A stretch of 64,000 nucleotides of DNA, from the NCBI RefSeq assembly GCF_014652815.1, contig NZ_BMZN01000004.1:127137-191136 (forward strand), in the 5' to 3' direction. The translations under genes were made by a program, and so were the position numbers. Positions 18,490-25,930 of this stretch are shown here, one piece after another (within the stretch, counting starts at the first letter, position 1; every line of letters begins with the position of its first letter). The notes under the pieces are model-generated. The model was not told where the DNA came from. It was given only the letters and a program-made list of their open reading frames with translations, and did no database searches. The DNA comes from Alcaligenes pakistanensis. Lineage in GTDB: Bacteria > Pseudomonadota > Gammaproteobacteria > Burkholderiales > Burkholderiaceae_B.

Positions 18490-19365
18490 ATGAGCCGCCC
18501 CGTTCTGGATGTGGAATCCGTACAAGCCTTTGTCAGCATTGCCGAGTTCCAAAGCTTTACCAAAGCCGCCGAAGCCTTAGGCACCACACAAGGCGCTATC
18601 AGCGTGAAGCTGAAACGCCTGGAAGAACGCTTGGGCTACAAGCTGATCGAACGCACTCCCAGACTGGTCCGGCTGTCTGCCCAAGGCACAGTTTTTATTA
18701 ATCCAGCACGCGAGTTCATTGCGGCGCACGACCGAGCCAGAGCGGCCTTGTCATGCGATTGCCGACGCTTTCGACTGGGCATTGCCCAGCACGTTGCCGG
18801 CCCCGAAGTCCCCACGTTATTGTCCCGCTTGAACGAGCGCGACCCTGCCTTGACGATTGAAGTACGTCTGGAGAGTTCGCACCGTTTGATGGAGGATTTT
18901 GATAAAGGTGAACTGGATGCAGTCATTGTCCGGCAGGAAGACCATCGCCGTGACGGAGAGGATTTGGGGCCCGAGCACTTTGCCTGGTTTGCCGCCCCCT
19001 GTTTTCATCAGCAAGAAGGTAAAGCCTTACGGTTGGCCGCATTGGCCCCTTGCTGTGGGGTCCGCGATATTGCGACCCATGCCTTAACTAGCGCCGGGAT
19101 TGAATGGAATGAAGTGTTCGTCGGTGGAGGCCATGCTGCCGTGATGGCTGCGGTCTCTGCGGGTTTGGCAGTGGCAGCCTTTTCATGCCGCTTGGCACCG
19201 CCAGATGTGGTCGATGTTAGCCAGCGTCTAGGGCTACCCTCCCTGCCTTCGTCTCGGATTGTCTTGCATTCGACACTGACAGATCAACGATCTCGGGAAG
19301 CATTAAGAACGCTGGCAGCGGCGTATCGGGAGCATCGCTCCGCCAGAGTTTCTGAAGTCGCGTAG
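18490..19365 (+). CDS. LysR-family transcriptional regulator
   Basis: A 291-residue regulator. The N-terminal winged helix is clear (VESVQAFVSIAEFQSFTKAAEALGTTQGAISVKLKRLEERLGYKLIERTPRLVRLSAQG, residues about 9-67). A LysR substrate-binding domain follows. It is read away from the DHA2 exporter gene, the usual layout for a LysR protein and its target. Its effector is unknown. Confidence 0.92.
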   Translation: MSRPVLDVESVQAFVSIAEFQSFTKAAEALGTTQGAISVKLKRLEERLGYKLIERTPRLVRLSAQGTVFINPAREFIAAHDRARAALSCDCRRFRLGIAQHVAGPEVPTLLSRLNERDPALTIEVRLESSHRLMEDFDKGELDAVIVRQEDHRRDGEDLGPEHFAWFAAPCFHQQEGKALRLAALAPCCGVRDIATHALTSAGIEWNEVFVGGGHAAVMAAVSAGLAVAAFSCRLAPPDVVDVSQRLGLPSLPSSRIVLHSTLTDQRSREALRTLAAAYREHRSARVSEVA

Positions 19366-19401
19366 CTCCCTTTTAACGATCCAGCGCTCAAGCCTAGCGG
19401 T

Positions 19402-21114
19402 TCAATCCGACACCCTCGCTCGACGCACAATCTTCTGCGCCGTCGCGGACGAAACCGTCATCGCCAAAGTGCCATAGTGCGCGCCCCAAGCCCCGACTTC
19501 CTTTGGGCTGCGCGTACCTAAAAACACATCCACGACCTCTTGAGAGCTGTATCGCATCAGTTCTGCCGCCTGCAATGCACGGGCCACTGCCTCTGTCATG
19601 GGGCGCGCCAGGAACTCATCTTCAATCGCACCACGCACCATGCGCTCGGTATGTCGGACCAGTGCATCAAAACGTGCATCTTGTCCCGCTAAAGGCTTGA
19701 GTTCATTGAAGACCGCGTCAACCGTGCGAGGGTCCTTGATCATGGCGCGGCGCACATCCATGCACATCATATTGGCCGTCCCTTCCCAGACACTATTCAA
19801 GGGCGCCTCCCGATACACACGGGCCATGGGGTTTTCTTCAATAAACCCGTTCCCGCCGTGACACTGCAAGGCCTCGTTCGCAATGGAAGGCGCACGCGAA
19901 CAATTGAAATACTTGGCGGCTGGCGTGGCGACACGGGCCAGGAATTTTTCATGCTCACAGCGGGGTATTTGATCCGTGGCCTTGGCTACCCGCAGCGCCA
20001 TCAACGTGGCCGCTTCCACCTCTACCGCCATATCGGCCAGCACATTACTCATCATGGGCCGGTCGGCAATCGAGCTCCCAAAAGCCTTGCGCGATGTGGT
20101 GTGACGCAAGGCCAAAGTCAGCGCCTGTCGCATCAAGCCTGCCGAACCAATCGCAAAATCCAAACGCGTGAGATGCGAATGGGACAAGATTTCCCGAATA
20201 CCGCGCCCTTCTTCACCTACCCGAATCGCCAGTGTTCCGGCGTATTCCACTTCACTGGATGCATTGGACTTATTACCGGCCTTGTCCTTAAGACGCTGCA
20301 CAAAAAAACGGTTGTAGCTGCCGTCTGGCAAGGTGCGCGGCAAGAAGAAGCACGTTACTCCACCATCGACCTTGGCCAGCGTAAAAAAACCATCCGACTG
20401 CGGCACCGAACAAAACCACTTATGGCCGGTCAGCTCATACCAATACGCAGTTGCACCGTGGTAATCCGCGCTATGGGAGAAGCGCGCGGTGGTCTGTGTC
20501 TCACGCAGGTCAGACCCCCCCTGCTTTTCTGTCATGGCATAGCCAATGACTACTGAGGGCTTATCCCCCACTTCGCGACGGCTGAATTCATAGCGAGTGC
20601 CTTTGAGTTTATCCGCCCATACCGCCAGCGCTGGCTCCGCTTCAAAACCTGCATACGCGGCATAAGCCATCCCGGTTGGGCAGCCTGTGCCGTGCTCTAC
20701 CTGATTCCATAAATAAGACAGCACCGCCCGCGCAAAATGGCCATTCTGCTCTTGCGTACGCCAAGTCAAATTCGGGACTTCGTGCTGCCATGCAAGGCTC
20801 ATCAGTTCATGCCAGCTAGGATGGAACTCCAACCAATCAATTCGGTTTCCAAAACGGTCATGCGTTTTTAATTCAGGAATATGGCGATTCGCCAAACGCG
20901 CCAGTTCCTGCACGTTTTCATCCCCCGCCACCGCCCCCAAAGCCTGACAACGCGAGGCGGCCCAAGGGGCTTCACGTGCGATAGCAGACTGCAGCACTTT
21001 ATCGCCGTTGAAAGCATTAAAACCACTGGCAGGCAATGCCTGATTCAAGACCTTGTGTGTGCTGTAACGATCCCTTGCGGCATCCAATAGACTGGGGGAA
21101 AGAGGCTGGTTCAT
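19402..21114 (-). CDS. AidB-like acyl-CoA dehydrogenase family protein
   Basis: A 570-residue flavoprotein of the AidB branch, longer than ordinary acyl-CoA dehydrogenases (about 380) and close to E. coli AidB (541). Diagnostic parts are YAMTEKQGGSDLRETQTTA (FAD site), GHKWFCSVPQSDGFFTLAK, LRHTTSRKAFGSSIADRP, and GGNGFIEENPMARVYREAPLNSVWEGTANMM near residue 430. AidB binds DNA through its C-terminal helical domain and shields it during alkylation stress; some relatives act as isovaleryl-CoA dehydrogenases. A TetR regulator gene lies 18 bp upstream on the same strand, so they form an operon. Regulation by TetR, not by an Ada box, sets it apart from the E. coli arrangement. Confidence 0.88.
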   Translation of the reverse strand: MNQPLSPSLLDAARDRYSTHKVLNQALPASGFNAFNGDKVLQSAIAREAPWAASRCQALGAVAGDENVQELARLANRHIPELKTHDRFGNRIDWLEFHPSWHELMSLAWQHEVPNLTWRTQEQNGHFARAVLSYLWNQVEHGTGCPTGMAYAAYAGFEAEPALAVWADKLKGTRYEFSRREVGDKPSVVIGYAMTEKQGGSDLRETQTTARFSHSADYHGATAYWYELTGHKWFCSVPQSDGFFTLAKVDGGVTCFFLPRTLPDGSYNRFFVQRLKDKAGNKSNASSEVEYAGTLAIRVGEEGRGIREILSHSHLTRLDFAIGSAGLMRQALTLALRHTTSRKAFGSSIADRPMMSNVLADMAVEVEAATLMALRVAKATDQIPRCEHEKFLARVATPAAKYFNCSRAPSIANEALQCHGGNGFIEENPMARVYREAPLNSVWEGTANMMCMDVRRAMIKDPRTVDAVFNELKPLAGQDARFDALVRHTERMVRGAIEDEFLARPMTEAVARALQAAELMRYSSQEVVDVFLGTRSPKEVGAWGAHYGTLAMTVSSATAQKIVRRARVSD

Positions 21115-21132
21115 ATCTGTCTCCGAACTTTT

Positions 21133-21780
21133 TTAAGGCGTGGCAGAGAGGACCGCCACACTGGCGCAAGCCATATAGGCAATCTGATCAGCCAGCGCCG
21201 CCACTTGGCGCTGGTAACTGTCCGTGCCATCGTGCTGCTGACGGCTCAAAGGAGAAAGTGGGCCGATCAAGCCTTCCATAAAACCGCCCACAATCACAGT
21301 GGCAGCAATATCGGGCTGCACATCACTACGCATTTCTCCGGCAACTTGGCCCGCGGAAACAATGGAGTGAATCACCTGACTGATCGCCGCACGGTAAACC
21401 AAACGCGCCGCATCAATTTCCTTATCGCAAGGCTCGGCAATCAAGGCATAGGCCAGACGAGGATTACGCATGGCGCGTTTGACGAAGCTTGCTACGGCCG
21501 CATGCAGACGCAAGGTAGAAGAGCCATCCGCCTGGGCGATTTCCGTAAGCACATCCACCTCACGCTGCGACACCAGCGACAAAACCTCTGCAAACAGTTC
21601 GGCTTTAGAAGGGAAATAACGGTAGACCGTTCCCGTAGCGATACCGGCAGCGGCCGCCACACTGGCAACCTGCGCTTCCTGCCAGCCTCCCTCGCTAACC
21701 AAAGCACGGGCAGCGGCCAGAATGCGGCTGCGATTGTCCTGCAGACGAGCTTCAACGGCGGGGGTTTGACGATAGGCCAT
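21133..21780 (-). CDS. TetR-family regulator of the aidB-like gene
   Basis: A 215-residue repressor. The helix-turn-helix is plain (RILAAARALVSEGGWQEAQVASVAAAAGIATGTVYRYFPSKAELFAEV, residues about 19-65). The rest is a helical ligand-binding domain. It is the first gene of the two-gene operon with the AidB-like protein. Two near-identical 19-bp repeats lie directly upstream of its start codon and are the likely autoregulatory operator. An acyl-CoA or fatty-acid ligand is plausible from the operon partner but not shown. Confidence 0.9.
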   Translation of the reverse strand: MAYRQTPAVEARLQDNRSRILAAARALVSEGGWQEAQVASVAAAAGIATGTVYRYFPSKAELFAEVLSLVSQREVDVLTEIAQADGSSTLRLHAAVASFVKRAMRNPRLAYALIAEPCDKEIDAARLVYRAAISQVIHSIVSAGQVAGEMRSDVQPDIAATVIVGGFMEGLIGPLSPLSRQQHDGTDSYQRQVAALADQIAYMACASVAVLSATP

Positions 21781-21785
21781 AAAGA

Positions 21786-21827
21786 AGTGAACTCTGATTC
21801 ATTTTATGAGTAAATCCTAATTCATTT
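21786..21827. promoter_or_regulatory. Paired direct repeats upstream of tetR-aidB (probable operator)
   Basis: Two 19-bp copies, AGTGAACTCTGATTCATTT (21786-21804) and AGTAAATCCTAATTCATTT (21809-21827), agree at 15 of 19 positions and are offset by 23 bp. Each unit is itself partly symmetric (TGAAT...TTCA or TGAAT...ACTCA on the minus strand), as TetR operators are. They start 5 bp before the tetR start codon. Confidence 0.55.
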
Positions 21828-22101
21828 CTTTGCGAGGAACAAGATTTCTTTGATGGGAGTGATCACCTAGCGGTGAGAACCAGCCCAAGTAAGCACTGTG
21901 AGCTTTGCCCCTGCGCACACTCCACCCTACAGAAAAACACTACTCTGCAGGGTCTGCGGGTAGGAGCAAAGGGGGGGAAATTGACGCTTACGTATGAGTG
22001 ATAGACCGTAATCCACATCAATGCACTGATGAGTTAACACGTGGCCCAGCCCGATCCGCTTTTTAAAGCAAGGACAAGAGCCTGTCTCGCCGCACCGTCA
22101 A
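21828..22101. other. Intergenic gap between two tetR genes
   Basis: About 270 bp without a convincing ORF, RNA gene or hairpin with a T tract. It holds the end of one minus-strand TetR transcript and the upstream region of the next. I see nothing else in it. Confidence 0.5.
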
Positions 22102-22653
22102 TCAGCGCTGAAACTTAGGGCGTGTGGTAAACAAGTCCAAAGCATTGTCCAGCAAGTTTCCGAAACGAGCCGCATTATGGCGCACACCTGATTGCTGACC
22201 ACCAATAAAACACAGGTGTGCGATCTCCCCAACGGTCTCGGAATACTTGGATAAGGGGAAGGCCCGTTGGGACGTTTTGATCGCAAAGGCCTGCCGCGTC
22301 GCGTCCACGCGAGCCTGATATTCCGCCACCAGAGGATCGTGCAAAGCCCAGGCACGAATAGCAACTTCTCGAGTGGGCTGTTTGTCCGCTGCGATATGCA
22401 TGTAGCGCCTCAAAACATCGACGGGCCCTTGACCCTGCGCCGCATACTCCAACATGCGGGCGGTGTAGTCCTCTTCCCATGTTGAGAGCAGTGCCCGAAT
22501 AAAGTCCTCGCGGCTGCGGAAATGGTGATAAAACGAGCCGCGCGTCACATTCAGGCGGCGAGCAAGCCGTTCTCCGGAAATGGCGGTATAGCCCTCCAGA
22601 TCCAGAGTCTTCAAACCTGCCTCAATCCAATCGTCTCTAGTCAGCTTTTTCAT
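22102..22653 (-). CDS. TetR-family regulator
   Basis: A 183-residue protein with an N-terminal helix-turn-helix (DWIEAGLKTLDLEGYTAISGERLARRLNVTRGSFYHHFRSREDFIRALL, residues about 6-54). The SFYHHF segment is the usual end of the recognition helix. It is divergent from the DJ-1/PfpI gene at 22762 with 108 bp between them, so it probably represses that gene and itself. Confidence 0.9.
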   Translation of the reverse strand: MKKLTRDDWIEAGLKTLDLEGYTAISGERLARRLNVTRGSFYHHFRSREDFIRALLSTWEEDYTARMLEYAAQGQGPVDVLRRYMHIAADKQPTREVAIRAWALHDPLVAEYQARVDATRQAFAIKTSQRAFPLSKYSETVGEIAHLCFIGGQQSGVRHNAARFGNLLDNALDLFTTRPKFQR

Positions 22654-22661
22654 CGCGGGAA

Positions 22662-22678
22662 CATACAGCCTGTGTATG
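22662..22678. promoter_or_regulatory. Short palindrome in tetR/DJ-1 intergenic region
   Basis: CATAC (22662-22666) and GTATG (22674-22678) form a 17-bp interrupted palindrome 8 bp upstream of the tetR start. It is a reasonable TetR operator candidate by size and place only. Confidence 0.35.
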
Positions 22679-22761
22679 GTGATTAGTGAATAAATAGACT
22701 ACGAAGCTTCACGGTGACCGCCCTAAGAACCAAGGCTGCGGCCCTTTACATGGAGCTTGTA

Positions 22762-23364
22762 ATGAAAGAAATAGCACTGATTGCCTTCGACCACTTCACC
22801 GACCTAGACCTGTTTCTGATGTGGGATCTTTTAGGTCGAAACACAAAAGACTGGCGTGTCAGGATATTAGGTGCGGCACCCATTTTACGATCTGCTCACG
22901 GTTTGGAAATACAAACCCATGGCCCCCTGTCCGAAGCCAGCAAGGCAGATGCGGTCTTGTTCAGCAGTGGTAAGAAGGGAGTACCAGCAGCAATGAACAA
23001 TCCTGATTTCCTGCCCAATCTTCACCTGGACCCCGAGCGTCAACTCATAGGTTCGATCTGCGCAGGTGTGTTTTTTCTGGAACGCCTAGGCTTGCTTCCT
23101 CAACGCCGGGCGACGACTCACCCAGATGCTCGCGCTTCACTCAATGACGTTGATCTGGAGCCAGTCGATCAGGCCTTAGTCTGCTACGGCAAAGTCGCCA
23201 ATGCTGGCGGGTGCCTGGCGGCTCTTTATCTTGTGGGCTGGTTAGTAGAGTCACTGTTCGATGTGCAGAAGCGGCAGGAAACCTTGCTACCGGTGTACCC
23301 GGCAGGACAACAAGAGATTTACGCGAAATTAGTTGAACTGAGTATTCAAGAAGCGCATATTTAA
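22762..23364 (+). CDS. DJ-1/PfpI-family protein (isonitrile hydratase-like)
   Basis: A 200-residue protein. The ATG at 22762 has GGAG 6 nt upstream, and MKEIALIAFDHFTDLDLFLMWD is the normal start of this fold; a longer version from 22714 is unlikely. The nucleophile elbow is IGSICAGVFFLERLGLL, with the cysteine in the family position, followed by TTHPDA. The same family includes isonitrile hydratase (InhA), glyoxalase III-like enzymes and non-catalytic ligand binders. It is expressed away from a TetR regulator. The substrate is not clear. Confidence 0.85.
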   Translation: MKEIALIAFDHFTDLDLFLMWDLLGRNTKDWRVRILGAAPILRSAHGLEIQTHGPLSEASKADAVLFSSGKKGVPAAMNNPDFLPNLHLDPERQLIGSICAGVFFLERLGLLPQRRATTHPDARASLNDVDLEPVDQALVCYGKVANAGGCLAALYLVGWLVESLFDVQKRQETLLPVYPAGQQEIYAKLVELSIQEAHI

Positions 23365-23530
23365 AGGGCTTGAGAAGATCCGATGGAAGCGATAGTCCCC
23401 CTCCCCCCACTGCTTGTTTTTATGATTGGCTGCTTAGTTCGTGCTGGCTGGCTTTCATACGCTCACGTTCAGCCTCATCACCCGCGATAAAAACGGACTA
23501 TCGCGCAACGCATCAGGAGTACAAATAGAA

Positions 23531-23583
23531 CCGCCCCCAGCAACAGTTATGACCATGTCATCAATCCTGTTTGCTGGGGGCGG
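23531..23583. terminator. Large hairpin between convergent DJ-1 gene and mesD
   Basis: A 12-bp perfect stem CCGCCCCCAGCA (23531-23542) / TGCTGGGGGCGG (23572-23583) with a 29-nt loop and an extra CAG/CTG step. There is no long T run on either side, so it could act as a bidirectional terminator or RNA-stabilising hairpin. The rest of 23365-23617 shows nothing notable. Confidence 0.55.
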
Positions 23584-23617
23584 CTTGAACTACAACTACT
23601 CTATGCCGTAATTCGTA

Positions 23618-24646
23618 TTAGCCCAACAGTTCTTTACGAACGATTTCAGCACCTGCACTCAAGGCATGCAACTTACCGCGTGCCACTGCACGTGGCAAAG
23701 GAGCCATACCGCAGTTAGTAGCAGGATAAAGCTTGTCAGCATCAACAAACTTCAACGCCTTGCGCAGCGTGTTGGCAACGTCTTCAGCGGTTTCAACAGC
23801 GTTAGTCGCCACATCAATGGCGCCAATCATCACTTTTTTGCCGCGAATCAGTTCAATCAGGTCCATAGGAACGTGAGAATTCTGGCATTCCAGCGAGATG
23901 ATATCGATCTTGGACTGTTGCAGTTTTGGGAACGATTCTTCGTACTGGCGCCACTCGGAACCCAGCGTCTTTTTCCAATCCGTGTTGGCCTTGATGCCGT
24001 AGCCATAGCAAATATGTACGGCTGTTTCGCACTTCAGTCCTTCAATAGCGCGTTCTAAGGTAGCGATACCCCAGTCATTCACTTCGTCAAAGAACACGTT
24101 AAATGCGGGTTCATCAAACTGAATGATGTCAACGCCAGCGGCTTCCAGCTCTTTCGCTTCCTGGTTCAGGATCTTGGCAAATTCCCAGGCCAGTTTTTCG
24201 CGGCTTTTGTAGTGGTTGTCGTACAGCGTATCAATCATAGTCATGGGACCCGGCAAGGCCCACTTGATAGGCTGCGACGTCTGTTGACGCAAGAATTTGG
24301 CGTCATCCACAAACACAGACTTGGGACGAGCTACTGCACCTACAACGGTCGGAACACTGGCGTCATAGCGATCGCGAATCCGTACGGTTTCACGCTTTTC
24401 AAAATCAACACCGCTCAGGTGTTCAACAAACGTGGTGACGAAGTGTTGGCGGGTTTGTTCGCCATCACTAATGATGTCGATACCAGCGTGCAATTGCTCT
24501 TGCAGGGACAAACGCAAAGCATCTTTCTTGCCTTCGACCAGGTCCTCACCTTCCAGTCTCCAGGGCGACCACAATTTCTCGGGTTCAGCGAGCCAGGAGG
24601 GCTTGGGCAAACTGCCAGCGGTGGCGGTGGGTAGCAATTTTTTCAT
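23618..24646 (-). CDS. mesD: Folate-independent core methionine synthase (MesD type)
   Basis: A 342-residue protein matching only the C-terminal catalytic half of MetE. The ATG at 24646 (MKKLLPTATAGSLPKPSWL) is used; eleven extra in-frame residues upstream are improbable. Zinc-ligand positions are visible: HIC in AVHICYGYG, the glutamate in IISLECQNSH, and the cysteine in ATNCGMAPLP. DGEQTRQHF and FDEPAF are homocysteine-site motifs. The MetE N-terminal half that helps hold folylpolyglutamate is absent, so folate cannot be the normal donor. The DUF1852 gene directly upstream on the same strand identifies the MesD branch, which depends on that partner and oxygen. Family assignment is by context and recall, not by a search. 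Confidence 0.85.
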   Translation of the reverse strand: MKKLLPTATAGSLPKPSWLAEPEKLWSPWRLEGEDLVEGKKDALRLSLQEQLHAGIDIISDGEQTRQHFVTTFVEHLSGVDFEKRETVRIRDRYDASVPTVVGAVARPKSVFVDDAKFLRQQTSQPIKWALPGPMTMIDTLYDNHYKSREKLAWEFAKILNQEAKELEAAGVDIIQFDEPAFNVFFDEVNDWGIATLERAIEGLKCETAVHICYGYGIKANTDWKKTLGSEWRQYEESFPKLQQSKIDIISLECQNSHVPMDLIELIRGKKVMIGAIDVATNAVETAEDVANTLRKALKFVDADKLYPATNCGMAPLPRAVARGKLHALSAGAEIVRKELLG

Positions 24647-24675
24647 AATAAATAACCTTGGTTTTTTTTGATTAA

Positions 24676-25653
24676 TCAAAGCGCGTAACTAGCAGCCCAT
24701 TGATCAAGAATAACTTTGTATGGCTTGATAAAACTTTCTTCAGTGAACCGGCCCTGCTCAACCGCCAGTCGGCTACGTTCTTCACGATCATAGACAATTT
24801 GCGTGTCCGAGTGATCCTGATTCTTCAAACTGGGTTGATAACGCATTCCAGCTGCAGAATTGGCATTATAAATCTCAGGACGGTAGATTTTCTGGAAGGT
24901 CTCCATCGTGCTGATCGTACTGATCAGTTCCAGATTCGTATAGTCGCTTAGCAGATCGCCACGGAAGTAAAAGGCCAAGGGCGCAACGCTATTAGGCGGC
25001 ATGAAATAGCGAACCTGCAAGCCCATTTTGGCGAAATACTCATCAGTCGGAGAAAACTCGTTCTGCTGGTATTCAACGCCCAAAACAGGATGTTGATTCC
25101 CCGTACGCTGATAGACCTTGCTGCTGGAGACGCTCAGGCAAATAACTGGCGATTTGTTGAAATTCTCTTTGTACAGCGTGGAGTTCACGAAGCTCTTGAA
25201 CAGCTTGCCGTGCAAATCACCAAAACCTTCAGGGGCACTGAAACCATTTTTATTCTTATTATGTTCCAGCAGCACCACGCTAAAATCATAATCCCGCACG
25301 TAGGATGAAAAGTTGTTTCCAACAATGCCTTCAATACGTTTATTTTTTTTACGATCAATAATATTAGTTTTCAGGATTTCAATCGTAGGAAAGGTAGAGC
25401 CATTTCCTTCAACATCAATATCAACTGAAACAATATCCAGTTCGACAGAGTAACGGTCACCATTGGGGTTGTCCCAATTCGCCAAGCTGTTGAAACGATT
25501 GTCAATCATCTTCACTGTATTGCGCAGATTCTCCTGGCGGCTCTCACCTCGTGCCAGATTAGCGAAGTTGGTTGTGATGCGCGTATTGTCTGAAGGACGA
25601 TAGTTCTCATCAAAACGAATGCTCTTGATGCTGAATGCGAATTCTTTATTCAT
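24676..25653 (-). CDS. mesX: DUF1852 protein, MesX-type partner of MesD
   Basis: A 325-residue cytoplasmic protein starting MNKEFAFSIKSIRFDENYRPSDNTRITTNFANLARGE, the typical start of DUF1852. It precedes mesD by 29 bp on the same strand, so they are one operon. Work on folate-independent methionine synthases showed that MesD needs MesX and oxygen, with MesX suggested to make or hand over the methyl donor; its chemistry is not settled. Conserved-looking patches are YFMPPNSVAPLAFYFRGDLLSDYTNLELISTI and FQKIYRPEIYNANSAAGM. The gene is richer in A and T and in Asn, Ile, Lys and Phe codons than metE beside it. Confidence 0.87.
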   Translation of the reverse strand: MNKEFAFSIKSIRFDENYRPSDNTRITTNFANLARGESRQENLRNTVKMIDNRFNSLANWDNPNGDRYSVELDIVSVDIDVEGNGSTFPTIEILKTNIIDRKKNKRIEGIVGNNFSSYVRDYDFSVVLLEHNKNKNGFSAPEGFGDLHGKLFKSFVNSTLYKENFNKSPVICLSVSSSKVYQRTGNQHPVLGVEYQQNEFSPTDEYFAKMGLQVRYFMPPNSVAPLAFYFRGDLLSDYTNLELISTISTMETFQKIYRPEIYNANSAAGMRYQPSLKNQDHSDTQIVYDREERSRLAVEQGRFTEESFIKPYKVILDQWAASYAL

Positions 25654-25872
25654 TTTTATCTTATGCCCTAATTTCTAATATTGATTTTGGATTTATTTTC
25701 AACTCAAACAATGAAGTTAGAAAACAAATTCTTCTTATTTACGTACTCGCTGTATTGATTATCTGGCGCATAGTCAGGGCCGGCCTTGTTCATCTCCCTA
25801 CCCTGCAGAACGCTAAACCACAGCAGTCTTGATGCAGGTAGAAAAAGAGTTTGAACAGGTAAACTCAGCCCC
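25654..25872. other. mesX upstream region
   Basis: About 220 bp between the metE terminator and the mesX start. The last 80 bp before mesX are AT-rich and should contain its promoter. No S-adenosylmethionine, homocysteine or cobalamin riboswitch pattern was recognised, and no TGAA-N5-TTCA MetR box was found. Confidence 0.45.
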
Positions 25873-25904
25873 TCAAAAAAAGTCCCGGCATTTGGCCGGG
25901 ACTT
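25873..25904 (-). terminator. Rho-independent terminator of metE
   Basis: On the minus strand the stem AAGTCCCGGC / GCCGGGACTT with a 5-nt loop is followed by seven T. It begins about 27 bp after the metE stop. Confidence 0.93.
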
Positions 25905-25930
25905 ACCGCCAAAAACAGCTCCTGATCTGA

